DNA of 7,904 bases from Alphaproteobacteria bacterium (lineage in GTDB: Bacteria > Pseudomonadota > Alphaproteobacteria > Sphingomonadales > Sphingomonadaceae), in the NCBI GenBank assembly GCA_028293055.1, contig JAQGLD010000153.1, positions 1 to 7,904 on the forward strand, written 5' to 3'. Made by a program: the position numbers and the translations under genes. The notes below the pieces were generated by a model. The model searched no databases, had not been told where the DNA came from, and saw only the letters and a program-made list of their open reading frames with translations. Shown in pieces: positions 1-7,794 of the stretch (within the stretch, counting starts at the first letter, position 1; each line of letters begins with the position of its first letter).

Positions 1-2
1 AG

Positions 3-1511
3 AGCCTGGTCTTCATCCAGGACCGCGGCGGCTATGCCTTTCTCGGCCGCTATATGCTCGGCGCGCCGGGGATCGAGTGGCTGGTGACCGGGGCGGACCG
101 GATGTCGTCGCTCGCGCTTTCGGCGGATGAGAACACGATAATCTATCGCCGGCTGCGCGGCCGCGAGCATGACAAGGTGTACGACATTACCGAGAGCGAG
201 CCGTTCGCGATCGACGCGTACGATTTCGAGACCGGCAAGGTCCGCACCTTGTGGGACAGCGGCGGCATCAAGGCGAATGGCGGAGTCGAGGATGGCGACA
301 GCGATCTGCGCTGGGACGGGGACGGCCGCATCCTGTTCCATAGCGAGCATGACGGCTGGGCGCGCTTCTATGCGGTCGCGCGGAGCGGCGGGGCGATCAA
401 GGCGCTGACCCCGGCCCATTGCGAGGCGGTGGAAAGCGAGATGGCGGCGCCGCACCAGCTGCTGGTGAGCCACAATTGCGGCAATCCGGACGGGCGGCAG
501 CTGTCGGTGATCGACACGCAGAGCGGGGCGGAGCAGGCGCTGAAGCTGGGCGACCTGGTCGCCGCCGGGCCGGCCGCGTCGGAGGACAGTCCCTATGTCG
601 CCTTCGTCGGCGGCGATGCGGACAATGCGCCCTTGCTGCGGGTCTACGATCTCGCGCGGAAGAAACTGGTGCTGGCGGAGAAGCCGGCGGATTATGGCTA
701 TGCCCACGCTTTCTCCGCGCCGGCGCCCACGGCGGTGCGGCTGAAGGCGACCGACGGGGGGAGCGTGCCCGCCCAGCTCTTCCTGCCGGCCGGCAAGGGG
801 CCCCACCCGGCCCTGGTCTATGTCCATGGCGGGCCGCCGCGGCAGATGTTCCCGAGCTTCCATTATATGGGCTATTACGCGAACGATTATGCGATCAACC
901 GGCACCTCGCCGAGCGCGGCTATCTGGTGGTCAGCGTCAATTATCGTTCCGGCACCGGCTATGGCCGCGACTATCGCGAGCCCGCCAATCGCGGCTGGCG
1001 GGGAGCGTCCGAATATCAGGATGTGCTCGGCGCCGGGCAGTGGCTCGCCGCGCGGAGCGATGTCGACCCGAAGAGGATCGGGATCTGGGGCGGGTCCTAT
1101 GGCGGCCTGCTCACCGCCCAGGCGCTGGCGCGCAAATCGGACCTGTTCAAGGCGGGGGTCGCGGTCCACGGCGTGTTCGACTGGAGCTGGCCGACGCCGC
1201 GCGAGGGCCATCTCAACCCGAACCGGGCGTTCGGGGTCGATCCGGAGCAGAAGGCGCTCGCGCTGAGGAACAGCCCGGTTGGGGCGATCGACGGGTGGCG
1301 TTCGCCGGTGCTCCTGTTCCACGGCGATGCCGACATGAATGTCGATGTGCTCGAGACGGTCGACCTGGCGCCGAAGCTCCGCGACCGGAAGGTGGATGTC
1401 CGGGTCGTGATTGTGCCGGGTGAGGCGCACGATTTCGTGCGCCAGGGCAGCTATGTCCGGCTGTGGGAGGAAGAGAGCCGGTTCTTCGACGAGACGCTCG
1501 GGAAGAAGTGA
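3..1511 (+). CDS. S9-family serine peptidase (prolyl oligopeptidase/DPP-like), 5' end missing
   Basis: The reading frame is open from the first full codon at base 3, so the gene begins left of the window; an ATG at 54 lies inside it and is not the likely start. 502 residues are visible. Roughly the first 230 look like the end of a beta-propeller (WD40/PD40-like), with the motif SEHDGWARFYAV that is typical of DPP-type propellers. From about residue 255 an alpha/beta-hydrolase domain follows: oxyanion region HGGP (275-278), nucleophile in GGSYGG (Ser365), acid in HGDADMNV (Asp444) and GEAHDF (His476). The full triad is present, so the enzyme should be active, cleaving short peptides after proline or another small residue; substrate specificity cannot be read from the sequence. 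Family members of this shape usually have 600-750 residues, so about 100-250 are missing. Many relatives are exported, but the N-terminus that would show this is outside the window. No clear terminator follows. Confidence 0.93.
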   Translation, partial: SLVFIQDRGGYAFLGRYMLGAPGIEWLVTGADRMSSLALSADENTIIYRRLRGREHDKVYDITESEPFAIDAYDFETGKVRTLWDSGGIKANGGVEDGDSDLRWDGDGRILFHSEHDGWARFYAVARSGGAIKALTPAHCEAVESEMAAPHQLLVSHNCGNPDGRQLSVIDTQSGAEQALKLGDLVAAGPAASEDSPYVAFVGGDADNAPLLRVYDLARKKLVLAEKPADYGYAHAFSAPAPTAVRLKATDGGSVPAQLFLPAGKGPHPALVYVHGGPPRQMFPSFHYMGYYANDYAINRHLAERGYLVVSVNYRSGTGYGRDYREPANRGWRGASEYQDVLGAGQWLAARSDVDPKRIGIWGGSYGGLLTAQALARKSDLFKAGVAVHGVFDWSWPTPREGHLNPNRAFGVDPEQKALALRNSPVGAIDGWRSPVLLFHGDADMNVDVLETVDLAPKLRDRKVDVRVVIVPGEAHDFVRQGSYVRLWEEESRFFDETLGKK

Positions 1512-1548
1512 TCCGTTCCCCCGCGGACCCGGGGCCGAGTCGGGGGTT

Positions 1549-1715
1549 CGCGCAGAGACGCAGAGACGCAGAGACAGTACCTTGCGGCGCGCCGCAAGGC
1601 GGAACGGCCTGCGCAGCAGCCGCCGGGGGACGCTGAGGGCTCGTAGTCATTGGCCAAGTGGAAGAGCCCTTCTCCATCGACCCTCCGCATCTCTGCGTCT
1701 CTGCGTCTCTGCGCG
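1549..1715. repeat. Octamer-armed inverted-repeat element (26-bp perfect arms)
   Basis: The left arm at 1549-1574 is CG plus three exact copies of the octamer CGCAGAGA. The right arm at 1690-1715 is its exact reverse complement, three copies of TCTCTGCG plus CG. The 26-bp arms enclose 115 bp containing a perfect 20-bp palindrome (1580-1599) and a 7-bp inverted repeat AGGGCTC/GAGCCCT (1636-1642 and 1664-1670), so each strand could fold into a nested, branched hairpin. No ORF of note lies inside. It resembles the small non-coding mobile or REP-like intergenic elements that recur in many bacterial genomes; calling it mobile is inference, since target-site duplications were not identified. Confidence 0.85.
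1580..1599. repeat. Perfect 20-bp palindrome inside the repeat element
   Basis: The half-site CCTTGCGGCG is followed directly by its reverse complement, with GGCGCGCC at the centre. It sits just inside the left octamer arm. It could be a hairpin or cruciform tip within the folded element or a protein-binding palindrome; nothing in the sequence decides between these. Confidence 0.8.
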
Positions 1716-1747
1716 CAAAGGATCCTCTACGGGCTTCGCAGTCGTTT

Positions 1748-1785
1748 CACGCGAAGAGCGCGAAGGGCCGCGAAGGACGAGAAGG
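1748..1785. repeat. Solo array of CGCGAAG units
   Basis: CGCGAAG occurs at 1750, 1759 and 1769, followed by a degenerate CGAGAAG at 1778. The array starts with CACGCGAAG, the same beginning as the left arm of the element at 6067-6198, so it looks like one arm of that repeat family without a full partner. A short CTTCGC at 1734-1739 could pair with GCGAAG at 1751-1756. It lies 32 bases right of the 1549-1715 element. Confidence 0.65.
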
Positions 1786-2002
1786 GGCCGAGCGGACGGA
1801 GATGGCGGCGAGCTTGCGGAGTGACTGATGATAATCTTGCGGGCGGGGGCGCCTGACACGCATCGCCAGTCCGTTAGCCAGCGGCCCGGGTTCCGCAAAA
1901 TCTTCCTGTCTCCAGCCTGTCTTGCGCGTTCCCGGGCCGTTCATGCCGGCGGGACCATAAGCATCGAGGAGTTGGGGCGGGACCTGAAAATTGGAGAGTG
2001 AC

Positions 2003-2455
2003 ATGCGTAAGACGATATTGTTGGGCCTGATGGCCGTGACTGCCCTTCCCGCTCTGTCCGTGCCGAGCGCGGCGAGCGCCCAGAGCCGCGAGATCCGCAG
2101 GGACCGGCAGGAGCTTCGCGAGGACCGCCAGGAGCTTCGCGAGGATCGCCGCGGCAACCAGTCCGCCCGCGAGCTTCGCCATGACCGCCGCGAAGTGATG
2201 CGGGACCGGCGCGAGATCCGGCGCGATCGCAGCGCCTATGTCGCGCCCTATCGCGGCTGGAGCTACCGCTCGATCAACCCGGGCTATCGCCTGCAGCCGG
2301 GCTTTTACGGCTCGCGCTACGTGATCTCGGACTTCGGCTCCTATCGTCTGGGCGCGCCGCGCATGAACCAGCGCTGGGTCCGCTACGGCGACGATCTCGT
2401 CCTGGTCAACATCCGCACCGGCCGCGTGCTCCAGGTGATCCGCAACCGCTACTGA
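2003..2455 (+). CDS. RcnB-family exported protein
   Basis: 150 residues. The start is the ATG at 2003, with GGAG at 1993-1996 six bases upstream; a TTG at 1991 is in frame but would place the start before this ribosome site. Residues 1-26 form a signal peptide (MRK, hydrophobic core, SAASA|QS cleavage), so the protein is periplasmic. Residues about 29-76 are very rich in Arg, Asp and Glu with a heptad-like pattern (DRQELRE repeated), probably a charged helix. The C-terminal part (about 78-150) matches the RcnB-like fold, ending in a WVRYGDDLVLVNIRTGRV-type strand pair. E. coli RcnB takes part in nickel/cobalt homeostasis, but this protein has only one His in its mature part, so a metal role should not be assumed. 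The gene seems monocistronic: long leader, strong terminator 20 bases after the stop. Confidence 0.9.
   Translation: MRKTILLGLMAVTALPALSVPSAASAQSREIRRDRQELREDRQELREDRRGNQSARELRHDRREVMRDRREIRRDRSAYVAPYRGWSYRSINPGYRLQPGFYGSRYVISDFGSYRLGAPRMNQRWVRYGDDLVLVNIRTGRVLQVIRNRY
2103..2144 (+). repeat. 21-bp tandem duplication within the RcnB-like gene
   Basis: Two adjacent 21-bp copies (2103-2123 and 2124-2144) differ at one base and encode the heptapeptide DRQELRE twice. The in-frame, near-identical copies point to a recent duplication or slippage in the charged helical region; the length of this segment probably varies between strains. Confidence 0.85.
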
Positions 2456-2475
2456 TCCGGCAAACCACGACAAGG

Positions 2476-2509
2476 AAGGCCCGGCGGCTTCGGCTGCCGG
2501 GCCTTTTTT
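2476..2509 (+). terminator. Rho-independent terminator with UUCG tetraloop
   Basis: A 13-bp stem (left 2476-2488, right 2493-2505, one G-U pair) closes on the loop TTCG flanked by C and G, the extra-stable cUUCGg tetraloop. The stem ends in a run of six T (2504-2509). It lies 20 bases after the stop of the RcnB-like gene and should end that transcript. Confidence 0.93.
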
Positions 2510-2538
2510 GTGTCCAGCGTGAGGGATTCAGTTCCTCA

Positions 2539-2601
2539 TCATCCCGGCGAAAGCCCATGGCGCACTGCAACTTGGCGCGCATGGCACATTCGCCGGGATG
2601 A
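2539..2601. repeat. REP-like inverted repeat, copy 1
   Basis: TCATCCCGGCGAA (2539-2551) and its exact reverse complement (2589-2601) flank 37 bases that are themselves partly self-complementary (CATGGCGC versus GCGCATG). The outer motif GCCGGGATGACG is shared with the hairpins near 6303 and 7745. It lies between the RcnB terminator and the end of the - strand membrane-protein gene, in the usual place of a REP-type element between convergent genes. Confidence 0.75.
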
Positions 2602-2645
2602 CGGATAAGCGGATAAGACGTGTCCGGACGACCGCCGGCGTGGTC

Positions 2646-2909
2646 TCAGCGCCGCCCGCGAAGGGTGTTGAGCAAGGCGAGCGCGGCGACTCCGACGAAG
2701 GCGGCGCTGGTCCAGGGCCGTGCCTTGGCGAAGCTCCTGGCTTTCTCGGCCAGCGGCGCGTCGCCGGAGAAATGCTCGCGGAAGGCATCGGCCAAAGCGG
2801 TCTTGCCATTGCTCGCCGGCGCGTGCGGCGCGGTGTCGGTGAGGCCTGTGGGAGTCGGGGCCAAGCTGGTGGTGGCTTCCATGGGGGCCAAAGCGGTCGA
2901 GTCGGTCAT
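2646..2909 (-). CDS. Small C-terminally membrane-anchored protein, unknown function
   Basis: 87 residues. The ATG (2907-2909, read on the - strand) is preceded by GGAGAAA six bases upstream, a good ribosome site, which is the main reason for preferring this frame over the opposing one. Residues 1-35 are Ala/Thr/Pro-rich and probably disordered, 36-64 form a charged amphipathic segment, and 66-83 (from WTSAAFVGVAAL) are one membrane helix followed by RGRR, giving a tail-anchored look. The RPWTS-helix-RR ending resembles the C-terminus of the DUF883/ElaB/YqjD family of ribosome-associated inner-membrane proteins, but the protein is short and the match covers only this part, so the family is not assigned. 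It starts 98 bases after the end of the TPR-CHAT gene on the same strand and could be transcribed with it. Confidence 0.7.
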   Translation of the reverse strand: MTDSTALAPMEATTSLAPTPTGLTDTAPHAPASNGKTALADAFREHFSGDAPLAEKARSFAKARPWTSAAFVGVAALALLNTLRGRR

Positions 2910-3007
2910 GAGATTTCTCCGGTCTCCGGCGCGAGACTGCGCGCTTCGTAAGGCCCAACGCTGTCCGTCGCTCGCGGTTCAGCCCAGCCCGAAAATCGGC
3001 TCGCCCC

Positions 3008-5905
3008 TTATTCGATCAGCACGAACGGCCCCCAGACCGATGGCGAGCCGGCCCCCTTCACCTTCGGGTCGCGGCGCACCGCGAGCACCGCCTGGCGGAG
3101 CGCCTCGGCCGGGGCCATTCCGGCGGAGGCGCGCGACAGGGTGCCGACGGTGAGGCGGGTGGCGACATCGTCGCGGACCGGCCAATGGGTGGCGAGCAGG
3201 TGGCGGGTGCCGGCGAACAGGAAGGCGCGGGCGAGGCCGGTGAGGCCGGGTGAATCGGGGCCGGCGCCGGCGGCGGTGTCGCAGGCGGAGAGGATCGCCC
3301 AGCTCGCGGGGAGGCTCAGACGGGCGATCTCGGAGGCGGTGAGCAGGCCGTCGTCCGTTCCCGACGGAGTGAGGACGAGCGCCGGCTCGCGAAGCCCCTC
3401 GAGCTCGCCGGAGACCAGGCCGTGGGTGGCGAAAGCGAGGATACCGCCGGCCGGAAGCGTCTCGCCGCGCAAGGCCGCCTCGGTCGCTGCGGCGCCGGTG
3501 AAGATATGGGGCGAGCGGGCGCCGACCGCATGAGCGAGATCGCGAAGCTCGCCTGCGCTGCCCGGTAGCGCTGCAAGTTGCGCCAGAGTCCGGGCGTCTC
3601 CGGCCGAGCGCAAGGCCGCGGTTCCGTGGCCGCCGCCACCGCGGGTGCCCGAGCCCGGCGTACCGGAGGACGGGTCTCCGAAGGCCAGGAAGGCAGCGCC
3701 GGTCAGCGGCCCGCCGCCGCCCGCGGGACGAAGCAGGGAGGCCGGGCCGGGGACATGGCTCACCGCCACCCGGTCGATCAGGAAAGCCGGGCGCGGCCCG
3801 GCGCGAGTTACCAGCACCGCGAAGGGGAGCGAGGAGAGCGGCCCGTTGGCGGCGACGATCAGATGGGTGCGGCCGGCGAGCAGCCGCGCGACCGGGGCGG
3901 GCGCAAGCGCCGCATAGAGAAGATGGGCATCGGCCGCAGCGAAGGCCCCCGCGCCGCCGCCGCCGGGATCGAGCGAGGCGCGGATCCGCCCGACGAGGCC
4001 GCCGACCTCCGCCTTGGAATCGACCAGCGCCGAAGCGGTCGCGCCGCGGGTCACCGCCATCACCGCATAGCCGGCGGGCAACTGGGTCGCCATCCACAGG
4101 GCGTCGCCGGGCGCGAGCCGCGCCTGCACCGCGGCGAGCGGCGCGATGCGGAAACGGTCGGCGCTGCCGAGGCCGGCAGCATCCAGCCGGGTATCGAGCG
4201 CGGCGAGCCGGCCGGTGAGGCCGTCCGCCGCGGCCTCGACCCTGCCGAGATCGTAAGCCGGGTCGGGCCGCTGCATCTGCGCCTGGACCGAATCGAACAG
4301 GGCCTTGCGCTCGAGCAACAGGTCCTGGCGCTGGCGAAGCAGAGCGGCGAGGTCCGGCCTGCCGGCCAGCGCCGATCGCGCCGCAGCGGCGGCGACGGCA
4401 TCGTCGGCGCTGGTCCGCGATGCCCATTGCATCGCCTCGAACGCACGGCCGTGCCGGCCGAGCCGGACCAGGGCCTCGGCGACATTGGCGAAGCTGGTGC
4501 GGACGCTGTCGAGGCTCGAGCGGTCGAGCTCGTAGCGGGCCGAGGCGGCGAGCGCTGCGAGCAACGCGTCCGCCTCCGCGGCCAAAGCGGGATCCGGTGC
4601 GATCCGGCTCCGCACGACGAGCAATTTGGCGCGCGCGGCGAGCAGATCGGGATTGCCGGCCGGCTGCACCTTGCGGCGAAGCGCGAGCGAGGTGGCGAGC
4701 TCCGCCTCGGCGCGCTTCGCGTCGCCGCCGGTCATTGCGATGTCGGCGAGCATCTCGCGGCCGAACATGCGGTCGCGGTGCGCAGCCGGAAGCCGCTTGT
4801 CGCGCGCATCGACCACCGCCTGCTCGAGCGCGAGCGCCTCGCGGGTGCGGCCGAGCCGGGACAGAGCCAGCGCCCGCGCCTCGATCGCCGCCTGGGTGCG
4901 GTCGCTGTCGGCGCCGAGCTGCGCCTCGAGCGTCGGCAAAGCTCCGGCGAGGAAGGCGTCCGCGCCCTCATAATCGCCCTTGCCGATCATCGCCCGGGCG
5001 AAGACGATGCGCATCGTCGCGCTGTTCTGGGTGATCTTGCCGGCGGACGCCTCCTGCACCTCGAAGGCGCGGCGGGCCATGTCCATCGCCTCGCCATAGC
5101 GCCCCTGCTTGAGCAGCAGGGCCGCGAAATTGGAGAGGTTGTTGGCGACATAGGGATGGCCCTTGGGAAGGATCGCCTCGATCCGCGCCTGGCCGGTGCG
5201 GGCGGCGTCGACCGCTTCGTCGAAGCGGCCGAGCGCGGCCCAGTAATTGCTGCGGTTGGAATACCAGATGGCGGCGTCGTTCGGCACCGGCTTCATCCGC
5301 TCGGCCATCGCAAGCGCCTGGGCATTGTGGACCAGGGCCGCTTCATTGTCGCCGGTCTCATGATCCGAAGCGGCGAGATTGTTGAGCGCGATTGCGTGCT
5401 GAAGCGTCGGCTCGGCAGTTTCGGGAGGCCCGAAGCGGTTGCGGTACCAGTCGTAATCGGCCTGGAAGAGCACACGGGCCTCGGCATGGCGGCCGACATA
5501 ATTGTACATCACGGCCAGGTCGCCGCGCGCCTCGCGGACCTTGTCGACCCACGCCTCGCCGCCCTTCTGCATCAAGGACAGGCCCGCCTCGAGCGAGACC
5601 AAGGCGGTCTTCATGTCGCCATTGTAGAACCAGGCGCGGGCCAGCTCGACCCGGACAAGGCCGAGATCGGGCGAGTCGGCAGGAAGCATTTTCTCCGCCT
5701 CCGCCAAGACGGCCTGGCGGGCGGCGAGCAGCCCCTTGGGATCGGTCGCGCCGTCGATCGCGTCGGCCGCCTTGGTCAAGGCGTCGAGGTGGGTGCGGTC
5801 CGGCTGGGCGGCCGCGGGCTTGTCCGGCTTCGCCGGCGCCGGGGCCGCGATCGCAGCCGATGCGGCCCACAACAGGCCCGCGCCCGCAAGAATATGATGA
5901 CGCAT
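3008..5905 (-). CDS. Exported TPR-CHAT protein (putative caspase/separase-fold protease)
   Basis: 965 residues. The chosen ATG (5903-5905) follows AAGGGGG and begins a signal peptide (MRHHILAGAGLLWAASAAIAA, cleaved near residue 21); the open frame continues upstream to 6136, but that extension is low-complexity and runs into a repeat. After a Pro/Ala-rich linker come helical tetratricopeptide-like repeats from about 80 to 500, for example near 82-111, 170-204, 254-288, 297-330 and 472-497. A CHAT domain fills about 600-965: strand region GDALWMATQLPAGYAVMAVTR, PLSSLPFAVLV, the His of FATHG (His828) and the Cys of ILSACDT (Cys875), then GLARAFLFAGTRHLLATHWPV and the usual WGPFVLIE end. The His/Cys dyad is intact, so peptidase activity is plausible. 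The CHAT domain carries Gly-rich insertions (about 645-654 and 742-765). The signal peptide predicts action in the periplasm or at the surface; the substrate is unknown. No CRISPR genes or other effector are nearby. Confidence 0.92.
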   Translation of the reverse strand: MRHHILAGAGLLWAASAAIAAPAPAKPDKPAAAQPDRTHLDALTKAADAIDGATDPKGLLAARQAVLAEAEKMLPADSPDLGLVRVELARAWFYNGDMKTALVSLEAGLSLMQKGGEAWVDKVREARGDLAVMYNYVGRHAEARVLFQADYDWYRNRFGPPETAEPTLQHAIALNNLAASDHETGDNEAALVHNAQALAMAERMKPVPNDAAIWYSNRSNYWAALGRFDEAVDAARTGQARIEAILPKGHPYVANNLSNFAALLLKQGRYGEAMDMARRAFEVQEASAGKITQNSATMRIVFARAMIGKGDYEGADAFLAGALPTLEAQLGADSDRTQAAIEARALALSRLGRTREALALEQAVVDARDKRLPAAHRDRMFGREMLADIAMTGGDAKRAEAELATSLALRRKVQPAGNPDLLAARAKLLVVRSRIAPDPALAAEADALLAALAASARYELDRSSLDSVRTSFANVAEALVRLGRHGRAFEAMQWASRTSADDAVAAAAARSALAGRPDLAALLRQRQDLLLERKALFDSVQAQMQRPDPAYDLGRVEAAADGLTGRLAALDTRLDAAGLGSADRFRIAPLAAVQARLAPGDALWMATQLPAGYAVMAVTRGATASALVDSKAEVGGLVGRIRASLDPGGGGAGAFAAADAHLLYAALAPAPVARLLAGRTHLIVAANGPLSSLPFAVLVTRAGPRPAFLIDRVAVSHVPGPASLLRPAGGGGPLTGAAFLAFGDPSSGTPGSGTRGGGGHGTAALRSAGDARTLAQLAALPGSAGELRDLAHAVGARSPHIFTGAAATEAALRGETLPAGGILAFATHGLVSGELEGLREPALVLTPSGTDDGLLTASEIARLSLPASWAILSACDTAAGAGPDSPGLTGLARAFLFAGTRHLLATHWPVRDDVATRLTVGTLSRASAGMAPAEALRQAVLAVRRDPKVKGAGSPSVWGPFVLIE

Positions 5906-6066
5906 CCCGCCCCCTTCAGCCTGTGCCCGAGCCACCCCCGCTCGTTCCCCTTGATGACGGGTCGCGGGGCCGGGCTCAAGGGGCCGTCGGGCGGATGCGC
6001 GCGATAAGAGAGATCGGAGCGGGAGATCGGCATGAAAGGAAGCGGGCGGCTGCGCCACCCTGCTGG

Positions 6067-6198
6067 CACGCGAAGGCGCGAAGCCGCGAAGCTGTGCGGT
6101 GCTGCGGCCTGGGATTTTCTGCTGGCGCCTTGTCATGGATGCGCCAAGGGGCGCGATGCTTCCCTGCTTTCGCCTTCGCGTCTTCGCGTCTTGGCGTG
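6067..6198. repeat. Octamer-armed inverted-repeat element, second family member
   Basis: The left arm (6067-6091) has CGCGAAG at 6069, 6077 and 6085, an exact 8-bp period. The right arm (6174-6198) is its reverse complement at 22 of 25 positions. The three mismatches fall between or inside the first units, leaving the CGCGAAG cores of the inner two units intact. The arms enclose 82 bp with no gene and only a weak internal CCTTG/CAAGG pairing. The architecture equals that of the element at 1549-1715, while the unit differs (CGCGAAG-based against CGCAGAGA-based). Confidence 0.8.
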
Positions 6199-6302
6199 AC
6201 CAATCCTTCTGTTTCCCTGGGCCGGTCCGGCCACTCGGAGCGCATCACGCTCCGCTCGATTTACCCGCTTTTTCAGTGAATATTGCGGGCAGAAGAAGCG
6301 GG

Positions 6303-6322
6303 ATGCCCGCTTGCGCGGGCAT
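6303..6322. repeat. REP-like hairpin, copy 2
   Basis: ATGCCCGC, loop TTGC, GCGGGCAT: a perfect 8-bp stem with a four-base loop, followed by GACGGG. It shares the GGG-N-ATGACG shoulder with the inverted repeats at 2539-2601 and 7745-7760. It lies about 105 bases before the start of the GCHII homologue, with no T run, so it is a repeat and not a terminator. Confidence 0.7.
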
Positions 6323-6428
6323 GACGGGAAGTGGGACAGGCCTGAGATTCGCCCCCCACTAGCCACGATTCCTTTACTGCCCTAGGCTGAGAACAAAGCA
6401 GGAGCCGCGCAGGCTCAGGAGAGACTTG

Positions 6429-7700
<1,272 letters not shown>

Positions 7701-7716
7701 GTTTGGCTCGTCTTGC

Positions 7717-7738
7717 CCCTCCCCTTGATGGGGGAGGG
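7717..7738 (+). terminator. Hairpin after the GCHII homologue (possible weak terminator)
   Basis: CCCTCCCC, loop TTGATG, GGGGAGGG: a perfect 8-bp stem 16 bases after the stop codon. Only CTTCT follows, with no T run, so intrinsic termination would be weak; it may instead protect the 3' end of the upstream message or be an intergenic repeat. Confidence 0.45.
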
Positions 7739-7744
7739 CTTCTG

Positions 7745-7760
7745 CCCGGCCTGCGCCGGG
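7745..7760. repeat. REP-like hairpin, copy 3
   Basis: CCCGGC, loop CTGC, GCCGGG: a perfect 6-bp stem followed by ATGACG, the same shoulder as at 2539-2601. It lies between the GCHII homologue and the DUF1688-like gene, six bases after the preceding hairpin. Confidence 0.65.
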
Positions 7761-7794
7761 ATGACGAACTGGAACGGGACGGATCATAGATAAA

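Larger units (their letters stand above)
1512..2002. other. Gene-free stretch with repeats
   Basis: No credible gene lies between the peptidase stop and the RcnB-like start. Short frames here translate into Arg/Ser-rich strings of the QRRRD/SLRLCVSA kind, which are the usual by-product of octamer repeats read as protein. The stretch holds an octamer-armed inverted repeat (1549-1715) and an adjacent CGCGAAG array (1748-1785). The last 180 bases before the RcnB-like gene presumably carry its promoter, but no convincing -35/-10 pair was recognised. Confidence 0.75.
5906..6428. other. Gene-free stretch between divergent genes, with repeats
   Basis: This stretch separates the - strand TPR-CHAT gene from the + strand GCHII homologue, so both promoters must lie here; no convincing -35/-10 boxes were recognised. 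It holds an octamer-armed inverted repeat (6067-6198) and a REP-like hairpin (6303-6322). Small frames in the region are Arg-rich repeat translations and are not credible genes. Confidence 0.75.

Noticed and set aside
419..1423. 334-residue frame on the + strand within the peptidase
   Set aside because: Out-of-frame shadow of the S9 peptidase; Gly/Arg/Ala-rich, with no domain.
1549..1715. Possible CRISPR array from the regularly spaced repeats
   Set aside because: The units are 8 bp and directly adjacent with no spacers, and the two clusters are in inverted orientation; no cas genes are present.
1411..1898. Several short frames on both strands over the first repeat element
   Set aside because: Their translations are the QRRRD/SLRLCVSA type strings produced by octamer repeats; no ribosome sites and no domains.
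2598..2951. 117-residue + strand frame opposite the small membrane protein
   Set aside because: Gly/Arg-rich with no membrane helix or good ribosome site; the - strand frame has both.
3578..6007. 809-residue open frame on the + strand
   Set aside because: It lies antisense to the TPR-CHAT gene; long antisense frames are expected in GC-rich coding DNA. Its translation is Arg/Gly/Glu-rich with no recognisable domain, while the - strand frame has a signal peptide, TPRs and CHAT motifs.
5906..6060. Possible sigma-70 promoter for the TPR-CHAT gene (TTGAGC on the - strand)
   Set aside because: The -35-like hexamer has only a poor -10 match 17 bases further on; not strong enough to report in this GC-rich context.
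5906..6136. Upstream extension of the TPR-CHAT frame by 77 residues
   Set aside because: The extension is Arg/Ala-rich, overlaps the repeat arm at 6067-6091, and would bury the clear signal peptide and the ribosome site of the start at 5905.
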